NCBI RefSeq assembly: GCF_019711195.1
Contig: NZ_CP081299.1
Span: forward strand, 3,224,001-3,288,000
From: Dyadobacter sp. NIV53
Lineage (GTDB): Bacteria > Bacteroidota > Bacteroidia > Cytophagales > Spirosomataceae
Reading direction: 5' to 3'
DNA: 64,000 nt
Each line of letters starts with the position of its first letter. Position 1 is the first letter of the stretch. A model generated the notes under the pieces. It saw only the letters and a list, made by a program, of their open reading frames with translations. It was not told the origin of the DNA and did no database searches. Shown here piece after piece: positions 32,888 through 42,102 of the stretch. The position numbers and the translations under genes are program-made.

Positions 32888-35383
32888 TTATACACAGTCC
32901 ACGTCAATGACAACGTAGACACTTTTTAGCGTCTTATCGGTCAAAATATCAATGACCTTTTCTTGGATAAATGACTTTGCCGCCTTAAAATTAATCTTTT
33001 CTCGCTCAAGTTTAATGAGAATGTCGAACAAAAACAGATTTCTTACTCTTTCAACGAGCGGTGGCTGTGGTCCAAGTACTCTGCTTGCGCCCAAATTAAC
33101 TGTTAATTTTTCAGCCAAAAGCACCGCTGCACGCTTAGAAGTAGCTTCGTCCAGGTGTTTAACCGTAATTTTTATCAATCTGGTAAAAGGTGGATAGTGG
33201 AATTTTTCACGCTCAGCGATTTCAGTTTCATACATGCCGGAATAATCCCCTTTCACAATCCGGTCGAGTAATTTCTGTTCGGTATTAGCAGTCTGGATCA
33301 ATACTTTACCAGGTTTATTCGCTCTTCTTCCTGCCCGGCCGCTTACCTGGGTCAGCATCTGGAAAGCGCGTTCTGATGCCCTGAATTCGGGAAAATGAAT
33401 CATTCGGTCAGCATCAAAAATCCCAACGATACTTACATTGTCGAAGTCAAGGCCTTTACTGACCATTTGCGTTCCGACCAGGATGTCGATCCCGCCCGTT
33501 TCGAACTCCTGGATAATTTGCTGATACGCATTTTTTGCACGTGTAGAATCCAGATCCATGCGCTGTACACGCGCTCCGGGGAAAATGTTATGTAATTCAT
33601 CCTCAATTTTTTCGGTACCATATCCCATTGTTTTGACTTTGGGAGAGCCGCAATTAGGGCATGTTCTGGGTACTTCCTCTTTATGCCCGCAATAATGGCA
33701 GCGAAGTTCGCCCACTTTCATGTGGTAGGTGAGGCTTACATCACAATTGATACATTCGGAGATCCAGTTACATTCTTCACACTGCACATAAGCGGAGTAT
33801 CCCCGGCGGTTTTGAAAGAGGATCGTTTGCTCTTTATTTTTAAGATTGTATTCCAGGTGTTCCAGCAAAACGGATGAAAATTCATTTTTCATCTTTTTTT
33901 GCTTTTTCTCTTTTTTAGTATCAATCAGCTCAAAAGTAGGTAATGCTGCATTGCCAAACCGCTCTGTCATTTCCACAAGTCCATAACGTCCGCTTTGGGC
34001 GTGATAGTAACTTTCCAGTGAAGGTGTAGCAGAGCCGAGCAAAACCTTGCCTTTATGCATATAAGCCATCATTACAGCAGCATCGCGGGCATTGTAACGA
34101 GGTGCAGGATCATGTTGTTTGTATGAAGTTTCATGTTCTTCATCCACAATGATCAGTCCAAGATTGTCAAAAGGAAGAAAAACGGAAGAGCGAACGCCGA
34201 CTACAAACTGAAATTTGCCGTCCAGAATTCCTTTCCAGACTTCCACACGTTCATTATCCGAGAATTTGGAATGATAAATTCCCATTGTATCGCCGAATAT
34301 TTTTCTTAATCTGACAACAATCTGCGTGGTAAGTGCAATCTCCGGCAAAAGAAATAAAACCTGTAAACCACTTTCCAGAACCTGTTTGATCAGTTCAATG
34401 TATACCTCTGTTTTACCACTTCCCGTGATTCCATGAAGCAGCACGACCTCTTTTTTAGTAAAAAGGTCATGAATTTCACTGGATGCCTTTTTTTGGGATT
34501 CAGTAAGCAGGATTTCCACGGGCTTATCCATGGTAATATCGTCAAAGCGGGAAATAAAGATTTCAAACTGTTCGAAAATCCCTTTTTTGATAAGTGTTTG
34601 CAATGCAGAATCTGACAAACCATCATTCTTTAAAAAAATGGATTTATCAAGCCCTTTCAGGTTCAGGTCAGGATTATTGTAAGCCGGGATGTAGCTTAGG
34701 TAACGGATCAGGATTTCCTGTTGCCTGGGAATTTTATCCAGTGACGAAGTAAGTTGCACAAGCGATTCATTAGTAAGAAAAGCAGAAGTTAACCTGACCT
34801 TTTTTACCACTTTGGGTTTGTATTTTTCTTTTACTTCTTCAAATAGAATCACTGCCCTTTTACCAACCAGGGACTTAATGAGTGAAGTTATATTGGACTT
34901 CTGCATCAATCGCTCCACTTCTTCATAAGAAAGCGTCTGGTGTTTTTTTATTTCATCAAGGATCACATGTTCTTCGTCCGTAAGCAGTTCATAGTAATCA
35001 AATTCAGGATTAAACTGGATACGCGACTGGCTGGTAATTTTAAGTCCGGCCGGAAGAGCTACATTCAGCACTTCACCAATATTGCACAGATAATATTCTG
35101 CTATCCAATTGAAAAGTTCAAGCTGTCTGTTAGTAATGATCGGCTGTTCGTCCAGTAATTCCAGAATATATTTTGCCTGATATTTTACTGGTGGGTTTGT
35201 ATGCAAACGTGCCACAGCAGCAGTAATAATCCTTTTCTGGCCAAATTGTACGATTACCCTTGCGCCAACCGTGATCAGCTCGCTCATTTCCCTTGGCACT
35301 CTGTAAGTAAAAAGTGAAGGTATAGGAACCGGTAATATTAAATCGGCGAATAAAGTGGTTTCTTCCTCGAAAAGAGAGGCCAT
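32888..35383 (-). CDS. priA: Primosomal protein N' (PriA helicase)
   Basis: An 831-residue replication-restart helicase. The N-terminal DNA-binding and winged-helix domains occupy about residues 1-290. Helicase domain 1 has HGITGSGKTEVYIELI (Walker A) and LIIVDEEHETSYKQHD (DEEH box, Walker B). The zinc-binding insert has CEECNWISECINC and CHYCGHKEEVPRTCPNC with eight cysteines. Helicase domain 2 follows (GTQMVSKGLDFDNVSIVGI, QVSGRAGR). It recognises stalled forks and reloads DnaB. It lies just upstream of pyk, and the PIN toxin gene precedes it. Confidence 0.96.
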   Translation of the reverse strand: MASLFEEETTLFADLILPVPIPSLFTYRVPREMSELITVGARVIVQFGQKRIITAAVARLHTNPPVKYQAKYILELLDEQPIITNRQLELFNWIAEYYLCNIGEVLNVALPAGLKITSQSRIQFNPEFDYYELLTDEEHVILDEIKKHQTLSYEEVERLMQKSNITSLIKSLVGKRAVILFEEVKEKYKPKVVKKVRLTSAFLTNESLVQLTSSLDKIPRQQEILIRYLSYIPAYNNPDLNLKGLDKSIFLKNDGLSDSALQTLIKKGIFEQFEIFISRFDDITMDKPVEILLTESQKKASSEIHDLFTKKEVVLLHGITGSGKTEVYIELIKQVLESGLQVLFLLPEIALTTQIVVRLRKIFGDTMGIYHSKFSDNERVEVWKGILDGKFQFVVGVRSSVFLPFDNLGLIIVDEEHETSYKQHDPAPRYNARDAAVMMAYMHKGKVLLGSATPSLESYYHAQSGRYGLVEMTERFGNAALPTFELIDTKKEKKQKKMKNEFSSVLLEHLEYNLKNKEQTILFQNRRGYSAYVQCEECNWISECINCDVSLTYHMKVGELRCHYCGHKEEVPRTCPNCGSPKVKTMGYGTEKIEDELHNIFPGARVQRMDLDSTRAKNAYQQIIQEFETGGIDILVGTQMVSKGLDFDNVSIVGIFDADRMIHFPEFRASERAFQMLTQVSGRAGRRANKPGKVLIQTANTEQKLLDRIVKGDYSGMYETEIAEREKFHYPPFTRLIKITVKHLDEATSKRAAVLLAEKLTVNLGASRVLGPQPPLVERVRNLFLFDILIKLEREKINFKAAKSFIQEKVIDILTDKTLKSVYVVIDVDCV

Positions 35384-35398
35384 TGGTTGTGTTAATGT

Positions 35399-35862
35399 TT
35401 ACTTCTTGAAAAAAGGTAAAAAATCCAGCTGGTTAACTTTCCGTACATCGAAAAATACATTGTGAGGATGATCAAAATCAGCATCTGTTGTAACAAGCTG
35501 AAGACCTAAAAGAGCAGCTAATGAAGCAATCCAGAGATCATTTTTACCCATATTTCTGGGTGTGGTGAATGGATATATATGGAAGCCAGGATTACGTAAT
35601 TGAGAGTATGCATCAATTTCAGAATAAGCACTCAGATTTAATTTACTGATATCTATTATGGTTGATTGATCAAGAATTTTTTCCAAAAATTCAATCTGTT
35701 CACTCCCCAATTGTTTTGAAGGGCAATAGAATTTATTTCACCTTCAGAAACGACCGAAATATATGTTGAAAGATTCGTTGGATTAAGAAATTGCGTTATG
35801 CCCAAAGTGTCAACCGACCTGACAATATTAATAATTATGTTTGTATCAAATAGAAGATTCAT
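35399..35862 (-). pseudogene. PIN-domain toxin (VapC-like), frameshifted
   Basis: As sequenced the gene is split: an N-terminal frame of 68 residues (35862 to 35656) with the first PIN acid in FDTNIIINIV, and a C-terminal frame of 103 residues (35710 to 35399) with the last acids in TDADFDH and the conserved KNDLWIASLAALLG. Both meet at ALQNNWG/GSEQIEFLEK: adding one base to the run at 35705-35708 (CCCC on the plus strand) restores a single protein of about 154 residues. PIN toxins cleave RNA and are held by an antitoxin. The ATG overlaps the antitoxin stop by one base, which is strong evidence for a toxin-antitoxin pair. Confidence 0.82.
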
Positions 35863-36083
35863 TATTTATCACGTTCAAGCTGAGCCAATAAGTCGTTCCA
35901 TTCTTCTTCTGTAAATGGTTCGATAGGTGCTGCATTCTCGAGTGCGTGAATAAGTGTCTGGTTATTCTTTCCCGATTTCCTGCCAAAAGCGGTTGCTCCT
36001 CCGGCGGCAAGTATTTCATCTGGTGAATAGGATCTCTGTGTTTCAGATAACCTGATACTTCCTGAAGATATGTCTGCTTTCAT
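35862..36083 (-). CDS. Antitoxin of the PIN toxin pair
   Basis: A 73-residue acidic protein that ends one base into the toxin start codon (TAATG overlap). The N-terminal half (MKADISSGSIRLSETQRSYSPDEILAAGG) and C-terminal helical tail (EPFTEEEWNDLLAQLERDK) are typical of type II antitoxins: a DNA-binding or dimerising part followed by a toxin-binding helix. I cannot assign it to a named antitoxin family. Coupling to the toxin is the main support. It should repress its own promoter. Confidence 0.7.
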   Translation of the reverse strand: MKADISSGSIRLSETQRSYSPDEILAAGGATAFGRKSGKNNQTLIHALENAAPIEPFTEEEWNDLLAQLERDK

Positions 36084-36105
36084 ATTTGTGCATGTCTTAT
36101 TTAAT

Positions 36106-36113
36106 CAAATATA
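36106..36113 (-). promoter_or_regulatory. -7 box TATATTTG for the toxin-antitoxin operon
   Basis: A TAnnTTTG match on the minus strand, 23 bases before the antitoxin ATG. No -33 box was seen. It lies in a short AT-rich region that may also be the antitoxin's operator. Confidence 0.4.
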
Positions 36114-36187
36114 CAAATAATAACGCTTTGTTGAGATGCCTGAATCGTATGAGATCCCTGCTTGCCATAAATAATATGATAGCATTA

Positions 36188-36780
36188 TCAGAATATTGCA
36201 TCGATTCCCAAAGCCACCGCATTTTTCCAACTTACCATTGCATTAAACAATTTTATATGACTGTATTTAGCAATATCCTCTTCCCTTATAACAGCCTTTT
36301 CAATAATTCCTGAATCAAGTAAAAAGCTCTTTGTGTTCCCGGAAGCAACGGTGTATCAGGTGTTAACCATTTTTTTCCATCAAAAAAAGCGACGTTATAG
36401 TAAAATGAATCAGTCACCATTCCCTGTTTAATGATCAGGATTTCATCAGCATCTTTGCGCTGTTCAAAAAGCTGGTTAAGCCCGGGTCTTTGATCATATT
36501 TATAGGAGTATTCAACCGAATCGTCATAAACAAGCCGAATTTTGTTAATTGTCCTGAGAGAATAAGGCTCCCATTTTACAGCATCTATTTCAAAGCCGTA
36601 AGCCAGCCTGCACTTATGTAAATCATGCGTAACTGAATCAGGAATTACAATCATTGCTGATAAATCCCATTGATCCCGGTAGCCCCAAAGTTCGTTTCGC
36701 GTTTTGTTCAACCGTACCTCGTGGTATTTCAGGTTTTTAAATTGCCGGTTCTCAACCGCGATGGTCTCAATGCAAAGCAT
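36188..36780 (-). pseudogene. pabC: Aminotransferase class IV, PabC-like, frameshifted
   Basis: An aminotransferase class IV protein of about 197 residues, likely aminodeoxychorismate lyase (last step of p-aminobenzoate synthesis for folate). The first 164 residues are in one frame (KIRLVYDDSVEYSYKYD, then DEILIIKQGMVTDSFYYN and PLLPGTQRAF). The continuation is in another frame from about 36325 to a stop at 36188-36190: GIIEKAVIREEDIAKYSHIK, FNAMVSWKNAVALGIDAIF. Adding one base to the A5 run at 36321-36325 joins them (QRAFLLDSGIIEKA). So the apparent gap below 36286 is coding. It overlaps pabB by 14 bases, indicating translational coupling. Confidence 0.85.
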
Positions 36781-37771
36781 TTATAGTATTTGGAAATGGA
36801 AGATACACTTTGTCAATTAATTCCTGGTATTCGTCTTCTGCTTTACTTAAAGCCGTAATTCCTCCGCCACTCTTAAATATCAGATTTCCTTCCTGATTTT
36901 CTATATAACGTATCATCACTGCACTTTCAAAATTTTCACCGTCAAAATAACCCATTACACCTGTGTAATATCCACGTTCATAACCTTCTGCATTTTTGAT
37001 TATTTTCTGTGTACTGGGTTTTGGCGCACCCGTAATTGACCCGGCCGGCAATAATTTCAAAAGTAAATCACCAAATTTTCCGCCAAAATCTTCCGGTAAA
37101 ATTCCGGCTATTTCTGAACTGACCTGCAAAAGTGTTTTTTCATTGGTTTGAATAAGATCAATATAACGATATTTTTCAACCCAAACCTTTTCAGCAACCA
37201 TACTCAGATCGTTACGGATCAAATCTACAATCGTGGCATGTTCGGCAGCTTCTTTCGGATCGTTTAATATCACATTTTCCGCGTCAGGAATGGAAGCATC
37301 GATAGTACCTTTCATTGGAAATGAAGAAATCCGGTTTTCCTGAATACGAATAAATATTTCGGGAGAAAAACAAACAAACTGATCTTTATACCAAAAACGA
37401 TAAGGCGCCTCACTGCTTTTAAAGATATCAGGCAAGCTTAAATTTGTCTCTATCGGTGTCGGTACTGAAAGATTGACCAAAAATGAATTTCCTGCTTTCA
37501 AATTTTCAACAACGTACCTGAACCTTTTCTGATATTCTGAAAATGAGACCGGAAATTTTTGAAAAGTAAAATCCAGCACTTCTCTGCCGTTTCCATTATT
37601 TGGATAATTCCGAAAACCATTCAGATCAAATAAAATTTCATCCGGATTTACATCTTCCAACTTCCAGGCAACCGGTTTCTCAGCCAGATAATCGACAATG
37701 AAAACAAACGGAATTTTCCGTTTCCCCCAATCATTGAGGTTGCTGGCAAATGTCCTGATTGCGTCTGTCAA
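36767..37771 (-). CDS. pabB: Aminodeoxychorismate synthase component I (PabB-like)
   Basis: A 334-residue chorismate-binding enzyme that aminates chorismate to 4-amino-4-deoxychorismate. Family motifs are visible: FCFSPEIFIRIQE-like (here FVCFSPEIFIR), SFPMKGTIDAS, HATIVDLIRNDLSMVAE, LLPAGSITGAPKPSTQKII and GVMGYFDGENFESAVMIRYIE. It lacks the long N-terminal domain of TrpE/PabB, a short form common in Bacteroidota. The PabC-like gene overlaps its 3' end by 14 bases, and the pair makes p-aminobenzoate. The glutamine amidotransferase subunit is not in this window. Anthranilate synthase is the less likely alternative. Confidence 0.9.
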   Translation of the reverse strand: MTDAIRTFASNLNDWGKRKIPFVFIVDYLAEKPVAWKLEDVNPDEILFDLNGFRNYPNNGNGREVLDFTFQKFPVSFSEYQKRFRYVVENLKAGNSFLVNLSVPTPIETNLSLPDIFKSSEAPYRFWYKDQFVCFSPEIFIRIQENRISSFPMKGTIDASIPDAENVILNDPKEAAEHATIVDLIRNDLSMVAEKVWVEKYRYIDLIQTNEKTLLQVSSEIAGILPEDFGGKFGDLLLKLLPAGSITGAPKPSTQKIIKNAEGYERGYYTGVMGYFDGENFESAVMIRYIENQEGNLIFKSGGGITALSKAEDEYQELIDKVYLPFPNTINALH

Positions 37772-37952
37772 TGTATGAAATTTGTAATATTCATGGAAAC
37801 ATTTTTAACAGTATGCCAATTTACAAAGTTCAGAAACCAATATATAAAATATGGAGTTAAGCAATAAAGAAGTGGCAAGGGTCAAAAGTAGAAAAGAATG
37901 AAGGATGTTGCTGAAAGCCAATTGCCCAAAGCCGAAAGCTAAAAAAATATTT

Positions 37953-38960
37953 ATGCATATCTACGACGTTATTGTTATTGGTGGCGGCCCTTGCGGGCTG
38001 GCAATGGGAATTGAGCTTGCTAAGGGTGGTTTGGATTATTTGATTTTAGAAAAAGGAAATCTCACTGAATCTATTCGTCGTTATCCGAGAAGAATGCGCT
38101 TCTTTTCTACTGCCGAAAATATTGAGATTGGAGGCATTCCGTTTGCCATTTCCGAAGTAAAAGCAAACCGTACCGAAGCGTTGCAATATTACCGGAAAGT
38201 GGCAGGTTATTACCATCTCAATTTTAAACTTTTTGTGGATGTTGACCGGGCAGAAAAACAACCTGATGGTACTTTCCTGATCTACTCCAATGACGGACAG
38301 ATTTTCCAGTCAAAAAAAGTAGTACTATCAACCGGCTACTTTGATGTGCCGCGGATGCTGAACGTACCTGGCGAAAATCTGCCGCACGTTTCACATTATT
38401 ACGATGAACCATTCCAGTACTCTTTTACCAATGTAGTTTTGGTTGGCGGTTCCAATTCATCCGTAGAAGCTGCGCTCGAATTGTATCGTCATGATGCACA
38501 TGTAACTATTGTACATAAAGAAGCAGATTTCCGTACCAAAGTAAAATACTGGCTGGTTCCTGATGTCAAAAACCGTGTAAAGGAAGGAAAAATCCACACC
38601 AGGTTCAATAGTATTACCAAAGCGATCGAACCCGGACGGATGCAGATCGAAAATATAGAAACAGGTGAAACAGAATGGATTCCTGCTGATTTCGTGTTTT
38701 TGCTTGTTGGTTATTTACCCGACGAACACTTGCTTTTCCGTTGCGGCGTAGCACTTGATCCGGCCACTAAAGTCCCGACTTTTGACCCGGAAACTTTTGA
38801 AACAAATGTTGAAGGTTTGTATTTATGCGGAACTGTTATGGCCGGTGTTTTTACTGAAAAAATATTTATTGAAAACGGCCGCGATCACGCAGCCGCCATT
38901 TCTGATCATTTATTGGGTAAAGAAGTAAGGAAAGTGAAAGAACTGATTGACAGGATATAA
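37953..38960 (+). CDS. YpdA-like flavoprotein, putative bacillithiol disulfide reductase
   Basis: A 335-residue pyridine-nucleotide flavoprotein. The N-terminal FAD site is VIVIGGGPCGLAMGIELAKG, and the YpdA hallmark is MRFFSTAENIEIGGIPF. The NADPH site is NVVLVGGSNSSVEAALEL, and the C-terminal FLLVGYLPDEHLLFRCGV and YLCGTVMAG complete the fold. There is no CxxC redox pair as in thioredoxin reductase. YpdA reduces bacillithiol disulfide or related mixed disulfides; this suggests bacillithiol in the host. ATG 37953 is chosen over 37905, which would add a non-family leader of 16 residues. Confidence 0.88.
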   Translation: MHIYDVIVIGGGPCGLAMGIELAKGGLDYLILEKGNLTESIRRYPRRMRFFSTAENIEIGGIPFAISEVKANRTEALQYYRKVAGYYHLNFKLFVDVDRAEKQPDGTFLIYSNDGQIFQSKKVVLSTGYFDVPRMLNVPGENLPHVSHYYDEPFQYSFTNVVLVGGSNSSVEAALELYRHDAHVTIVHKEADFRTKVKYWLVPDVKNRVKEGKIHTRFNSITKAIEPGRMQIENIETGETEWIPADFVFLLVGYLPDEHLLFRCGVALDPATKVPTFDPETFETNVEGLYLCGTVMAGVFTEKIFIENGRDHAAAISDHLLGKEVRKVKELIDRI

Positions 38961-39002
38961 ATTAAAAGTTAAGAATGGAGAATTAAGAATGTGGAGTAGT
39001 TA

Positions 39003-40142
39003 TTAATCTTCTACAAACTTGATTTTCCTTTTATTTTTCTTGGTGGAAACCTTATCAATTTTACCTATCAAACCTTTTCCTCCAACTGCAAAACCTACAT
39101 TTCCTGCAAAACTTACGGCATGGAAAGGTTCTTTGCCAATTGATCGCCAGGTTTTACCACGGTCAACCGAAGAGCTGCTTCCTGACGGGCCTACTGCAAT
39201 AAGCGCATAGTTATCTGCGCGGATCTGCGTATCACCGTTCCATGTTGCGTTGGTTTTATGGTAAATGGCAACGCATTCTTTCAATCCGGCAGGCTTGGTC
39301 ATATTCTTTTCCAGTTCCCAGGTTATTCCACCATCATCAGTTGTAAGCACATTTAATGTAGAATCGGTTGTTTTTTTATAATCACCTCCTACCGCAATAC
39401 CACTCTTTTTAGACCAGAACCGAAGTCCGAAAATACCGCTTGTTACTCCTGCTGCAAGTGGTGTTTCTGAAACTTTCCAGGATCTTCCATAATCTTCTGA
39501 GCGGAATACACGTGCTTTTTTACTTCCTCCCGTTCCTATAAAAACATTTCCTTTTCCATTGGTCAAAATAGACGTCCCGCTTGCTGCAAAACTGGCTTCT
39601 CCCGGCTCCCCGACCGGACGGTTTTCAAACGGTAATTCCTGCCAGGATTTCCCGTTGTCTTCTGTGGTAAGTATGAATAAACGACCGCCTATGGGATCAC
39701 CAAGGCAGATTCCTTTATCTTTATCCCAAAAGTCTATACCATCCAGAAATACCCCAGTTTGTGTAGATTGATATACAAGAACCCATGTTTCTCCACCATT
39801 TTCCGTACGGTAAATTCGTGCTTTCCCATTCTGTGCTTCTCCTGCACTCATAGCAACGGCAGTCTGTTTATCAAAAGCATGGATATCACGAAAGTCGAGA
39901 GAATCGCCTCCCGGAACTTTGAGGGTAGTCCACGAATGTCCGCCATTAGTAGTTCTTAAAACAGTGCCCTGACTGCCTCCAATCCAACAAACATTAGACG
40001 AAACAGCATGGATACCACGCATATTAATAGTCGTTTTAATATCAAGAATTTTCCATTGGGCAATGGCTGGAAAAGAAAATCCTGAAATGAACATTGTTAA
40101 AACCAGAAAATGCAGACTGATTTTATTGAAACGTATAGACAT
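39003..40142 (-). CDS. Secreted YCF48-like beta-propeller protein
   Basis: A 379-residue protein with a signal peptide (SLHFLVLTMFISGFSFPAIAQ). It contains repeated BNR/sortilin-type blades of about 45-60 residues with the pattern RTTNGGHSWTTL, RTENGGETWVLV, TTEDNGKSWQEL, RSEDYGRSWKVS, TTDDGGITWELE and SVDRGKTWRS (the Asp-box-like SxDxGxxW). This is the six- to seven-bladed propeller of the YCF48/photosystem assembly-factor-like group. It is probably an extracellular or periplasmic binding scaffold; no enzymatic site is evident. ATG 40142 is preferred, since it begins directly at the signal peptide. Confidence 0.82.
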   Translation of the reverse strand: MSIRFNKISLHFLVLTMFISGFSFPAIAQWKILDIKTTINMRGIHAVSSNVCWIGGSQGTVLRTTNGGHSWTTLKVPGGDSLDFRDIHAFDKQTAVAMSAGEAQNGKARIYRTENGGETWVLVYQSTQTGVFLDGIDFWDKDKGICLGDPIGGRLFILTTEDNGKSWQELPFENRPVGEPGEASFAASGTSILTNGKGNVFIGTGGSKKARVFRSEDYGRSWKVSETPLAAGVTSGIFGLRFWSKKSGIAVGGDYKKTTDSTLNVLTTDDGGITWELEKNMTKPAGLKECVAIYHKTNATWNGDTQIRADNYALIAVGPSGSSSSVDRGKTWRSIGKEPFHAVSFAGNVGFAVGGKGLIGKIDKVSTKKNKRKIKFVED

Positions 40143-40217
40143 AGGTTGATTTGGCACGGTATTTTTGTTATTTTCGGGACTAAGTTTAATATCATCACGC
40201 AAAATAAGTCAATTCGT

Positions 40218-40517
40218 ATGAACAAGGATCAAAAATTTCTAATAGGAGCGGTAGCAGCATTATTAACTGGTATTTCAATAGGACTTTTAGTGGCTCCAAA
40301 AAGTGGTAAAGAATCACGTAAGCTTATTAAACATAAAGCAACTGATCTGGGCGATACGGCAAAAGATAAATATGAAAAAAGCCTTGAAGAATTATCTATT
40401 CTTGCCGATAAATTAAAAGAAGGTTTTCTTAAAAACGTTAGCACGGTAAAGGACAAAGCAGGTTCGGTTGCTGAAACTGTTAATGACAAAGTTCGCAGCG
40501 TAGTTAATAACGCATAA
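40218..40517 (+). CDS. YtxH domain-containing protein
   Basis: A 99-residue protein with one N-terminal hydrophobic segment of YtxH type (FLIGAVAALLTGISIGLLVAPKSGKESR) and a charged amphipathic helical tail with repeated KDK/NDK steps. The APKSGKE motif is the family's signature. It is probably anchored in the inner membrane, with a general stress or envelope role in relatives. ATG 40218 is used, as the upstream in-frame sequence is not conserved-looking. Ends at a terminator-like repeat; divergent from the propeller gene. Confidence 0.85.
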   Translation: MNKDQKFLIGAVAALLTGISIGLLVAPKSGKESRKLIKHKATDLGDTAKDKYEKSLEELSILADKLKEGFLKNVSTVKDKAGSVAETVNDKVRSVVNNA

Positions 40518-40542
40518 CACATACTTTGAATTTACATATACG

Positions 40543-40571
40543 AGGGTCAATTCTGTGAAAGAGTTGACCCT
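40543..40571 (+). terminator. Terminator-like hairpin after the YtxH gene
   Basis: AGGGTCAA and TTGACCCT form an 8-bp stem around a 13-base loop, then TTGTTGTATATT. It lies 25 bases after the stop and also precedes the end of the converging DUF4136 gene. Confidence 0.6.
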
Positions 40572-40581
40572 TTGTTGTATA

Positions 40582-41124
40582 TTAATTGGGGATTTTCTTA
40601 AAAATGTCATTCATAACCTGATTGACCTTATCCGAAAAATCCTTACTCTTTGGCAGAATCCCCTGGCTTCCGCCTCGCCAGACCATTTTATTATTGGTGA
40701 GGTCTACAAAATCAATCAGTATTGTACCCTCTTTGTATTTTCTTACCGGCACTTCTTCGCTTTTCCAGGAATATCTCCTTTGACCCATGTAACGGGGTAA
40801 CCCGTCTGTACGAAAGTCAGTCTGACGGGTTTGTACTTCTTCTCTTACCGATAAAGCAATGTTAATTTTTAGCGCCGGATCTTGTGCTTCGTTCAAGCCT
40901 TTTTGCTGTAAATTTCTTGCAATAGCTTCTTTAATAATACCGACATTTGTTTCAAAAGTTTTAGAAGAAGTATCGCCACTGACCTCTATGTCATAAAAGC
41001 CGAATGTGGGATAATCCGATAACCGGAAACCGTCTTCTTTTTCAGATTTAAGAAGTTGGTAAGAAGGCTGACAGCCTGTAAGCCAACAACTGGCAACGAA
41101 TAAAATGACTATGTAAGTTTTCAT
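40582..41124 (-). CDS. DUF4136 lipoprotein
   Basis: A 180-residue lipoprotein (lipobox WLTGCQPS). The mature part has the DUF4136 pattern: FRLSDYPTFGFYDIEVSG near the start, IKEAIARNLQQKGL (helix), INIALSVREEV, and the strand GTILIDFVDLTNNKMVWRGGSQGIL near the end, followed by a short helix VNQVMNDIFKKIP. Found widely in Bacteroidota and Proteobacteria, location periplasmic, function unknown. No neighbour suggests a role. Confidence 0.82.
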   Translation of the reverse strand: MKTYIVILFVASCWLTGCQPSYQLLKSEKEDGFRLSDYPTFGFYDIEVSGDTSSKTFETNVGIIKEAIARNLQQKGLNEAQDPALKINIALSVREEVQTRQTDFRTDGLPRYMGQRRYSWKSEEVPVRKYKEGTILIDFVDLTNNKMVWRGGSQGILPKSKDFSDKVNQVMNDIFKKIPN

Positions 41125-41156
41125 GTGGTGGTATTGTTGAGTAAACCCGGAAATAT

Positions 41157-42047
41157 TTATGACCTTTTAATAGAAGCAAATTTCATAAAAAGTTTTGATA
41201 ACGGAGAAGGCTGTCCCTGGCGGTGAACAAAAGAAAAAGTACGCTCGATATTCAATCCATCTACTTCCAGAATGGTAAGCCTGTCGTCAGTTAATTCCTG
41301 CTGTACACTGTAAATTGACAGGAAGGCAAAAGTGTCTGAACACAAAAGGTAATTTTTAATACTTTCTGTCCCGCCCAGTTGCATTTGAATGGTTAAATCT
41401 TTGAAATTCAAGCCAATTCCTGACAAATGTTCATCAATAATTTCGGAAGTTCCCGATCCGCTTTCCCTTATCAAAAGCGGAAGCCTGGTTAATTCTCCGG
41501 CATCAATGATACGCTTTTTTAACAAATTGTTTTTAGGCCGCATGACCAGTACAATTTCGTCTTTCAGAAACGGAATATATTTTAAGTCACTATTATGAAT
41601 AGAACCTTCAACAAGGCCAAGATCAATCTTTTTTCTTCCAGCAATTGCTCTATTACCAGCGAGTTCCCATTGGTGAGCTCTATTTTAATATCCGGAAAAC
41701 GCTGGTGAAAATGAGCCAGATAAGCGGGAATAACATACTGAGCAATGGTAGTACTGGCACCAATGTGCAATGTCCCTTCCGTTTTGTTCTGGAAGCAGAT
41801 TAAGGTCAAATTCCAGCTTTTGGTACTGTTCGAAAATAAGATGGGCATGTTGCAACAGAACTTCCCCTGATTTCGTCAGAACAATATGCTTTCTGGTGCG
41901 ATCAAAAAGTGTGGTGACATATAGCTGTTCCAGTTCTTTAATATGCTTTGTAACAGCGGGCTGACTGATATTAAGCTGCTCCGCTGCCCGGTTAAAGTTC
42001 AAGGTCTGGGCAACGGTGTAAAAAACTTTGAGGCGAAAGTCAAGCAT
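41157..42047 (-). pseudogene. LysR-family transcriptional regulator with two frameshifts
   Basis: Three overlapping frames form one LysR regulator of about 297 residues. The N-terminal winged helix is standard (LKVFYTVAQTLNFNRAAEQLNISQPAVTKHIKELE). The first break is at 41782-41785 (a run of four T on the plus strand; a fifth restores EQKTEGTLHIGAS). The second is at 41629-41634 (a run of six; a seventh restores EEKKIDLGLVEGSIHNSD). The C-terminal part, from 41543, continues through IRESGSGTSEIIDEHLSGIG, in the effector domain. Both fixes add one base to a mononucleotide run, so sequence errors are likelier than decay. The target genes are unknown. Confidence 0.85.
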
Positions 42048-42102
42048 AAATGATGAGTAGAACGTAGGAAATTATTTTTAAATTAAAACCCTGAGCCGGA
42101 TT

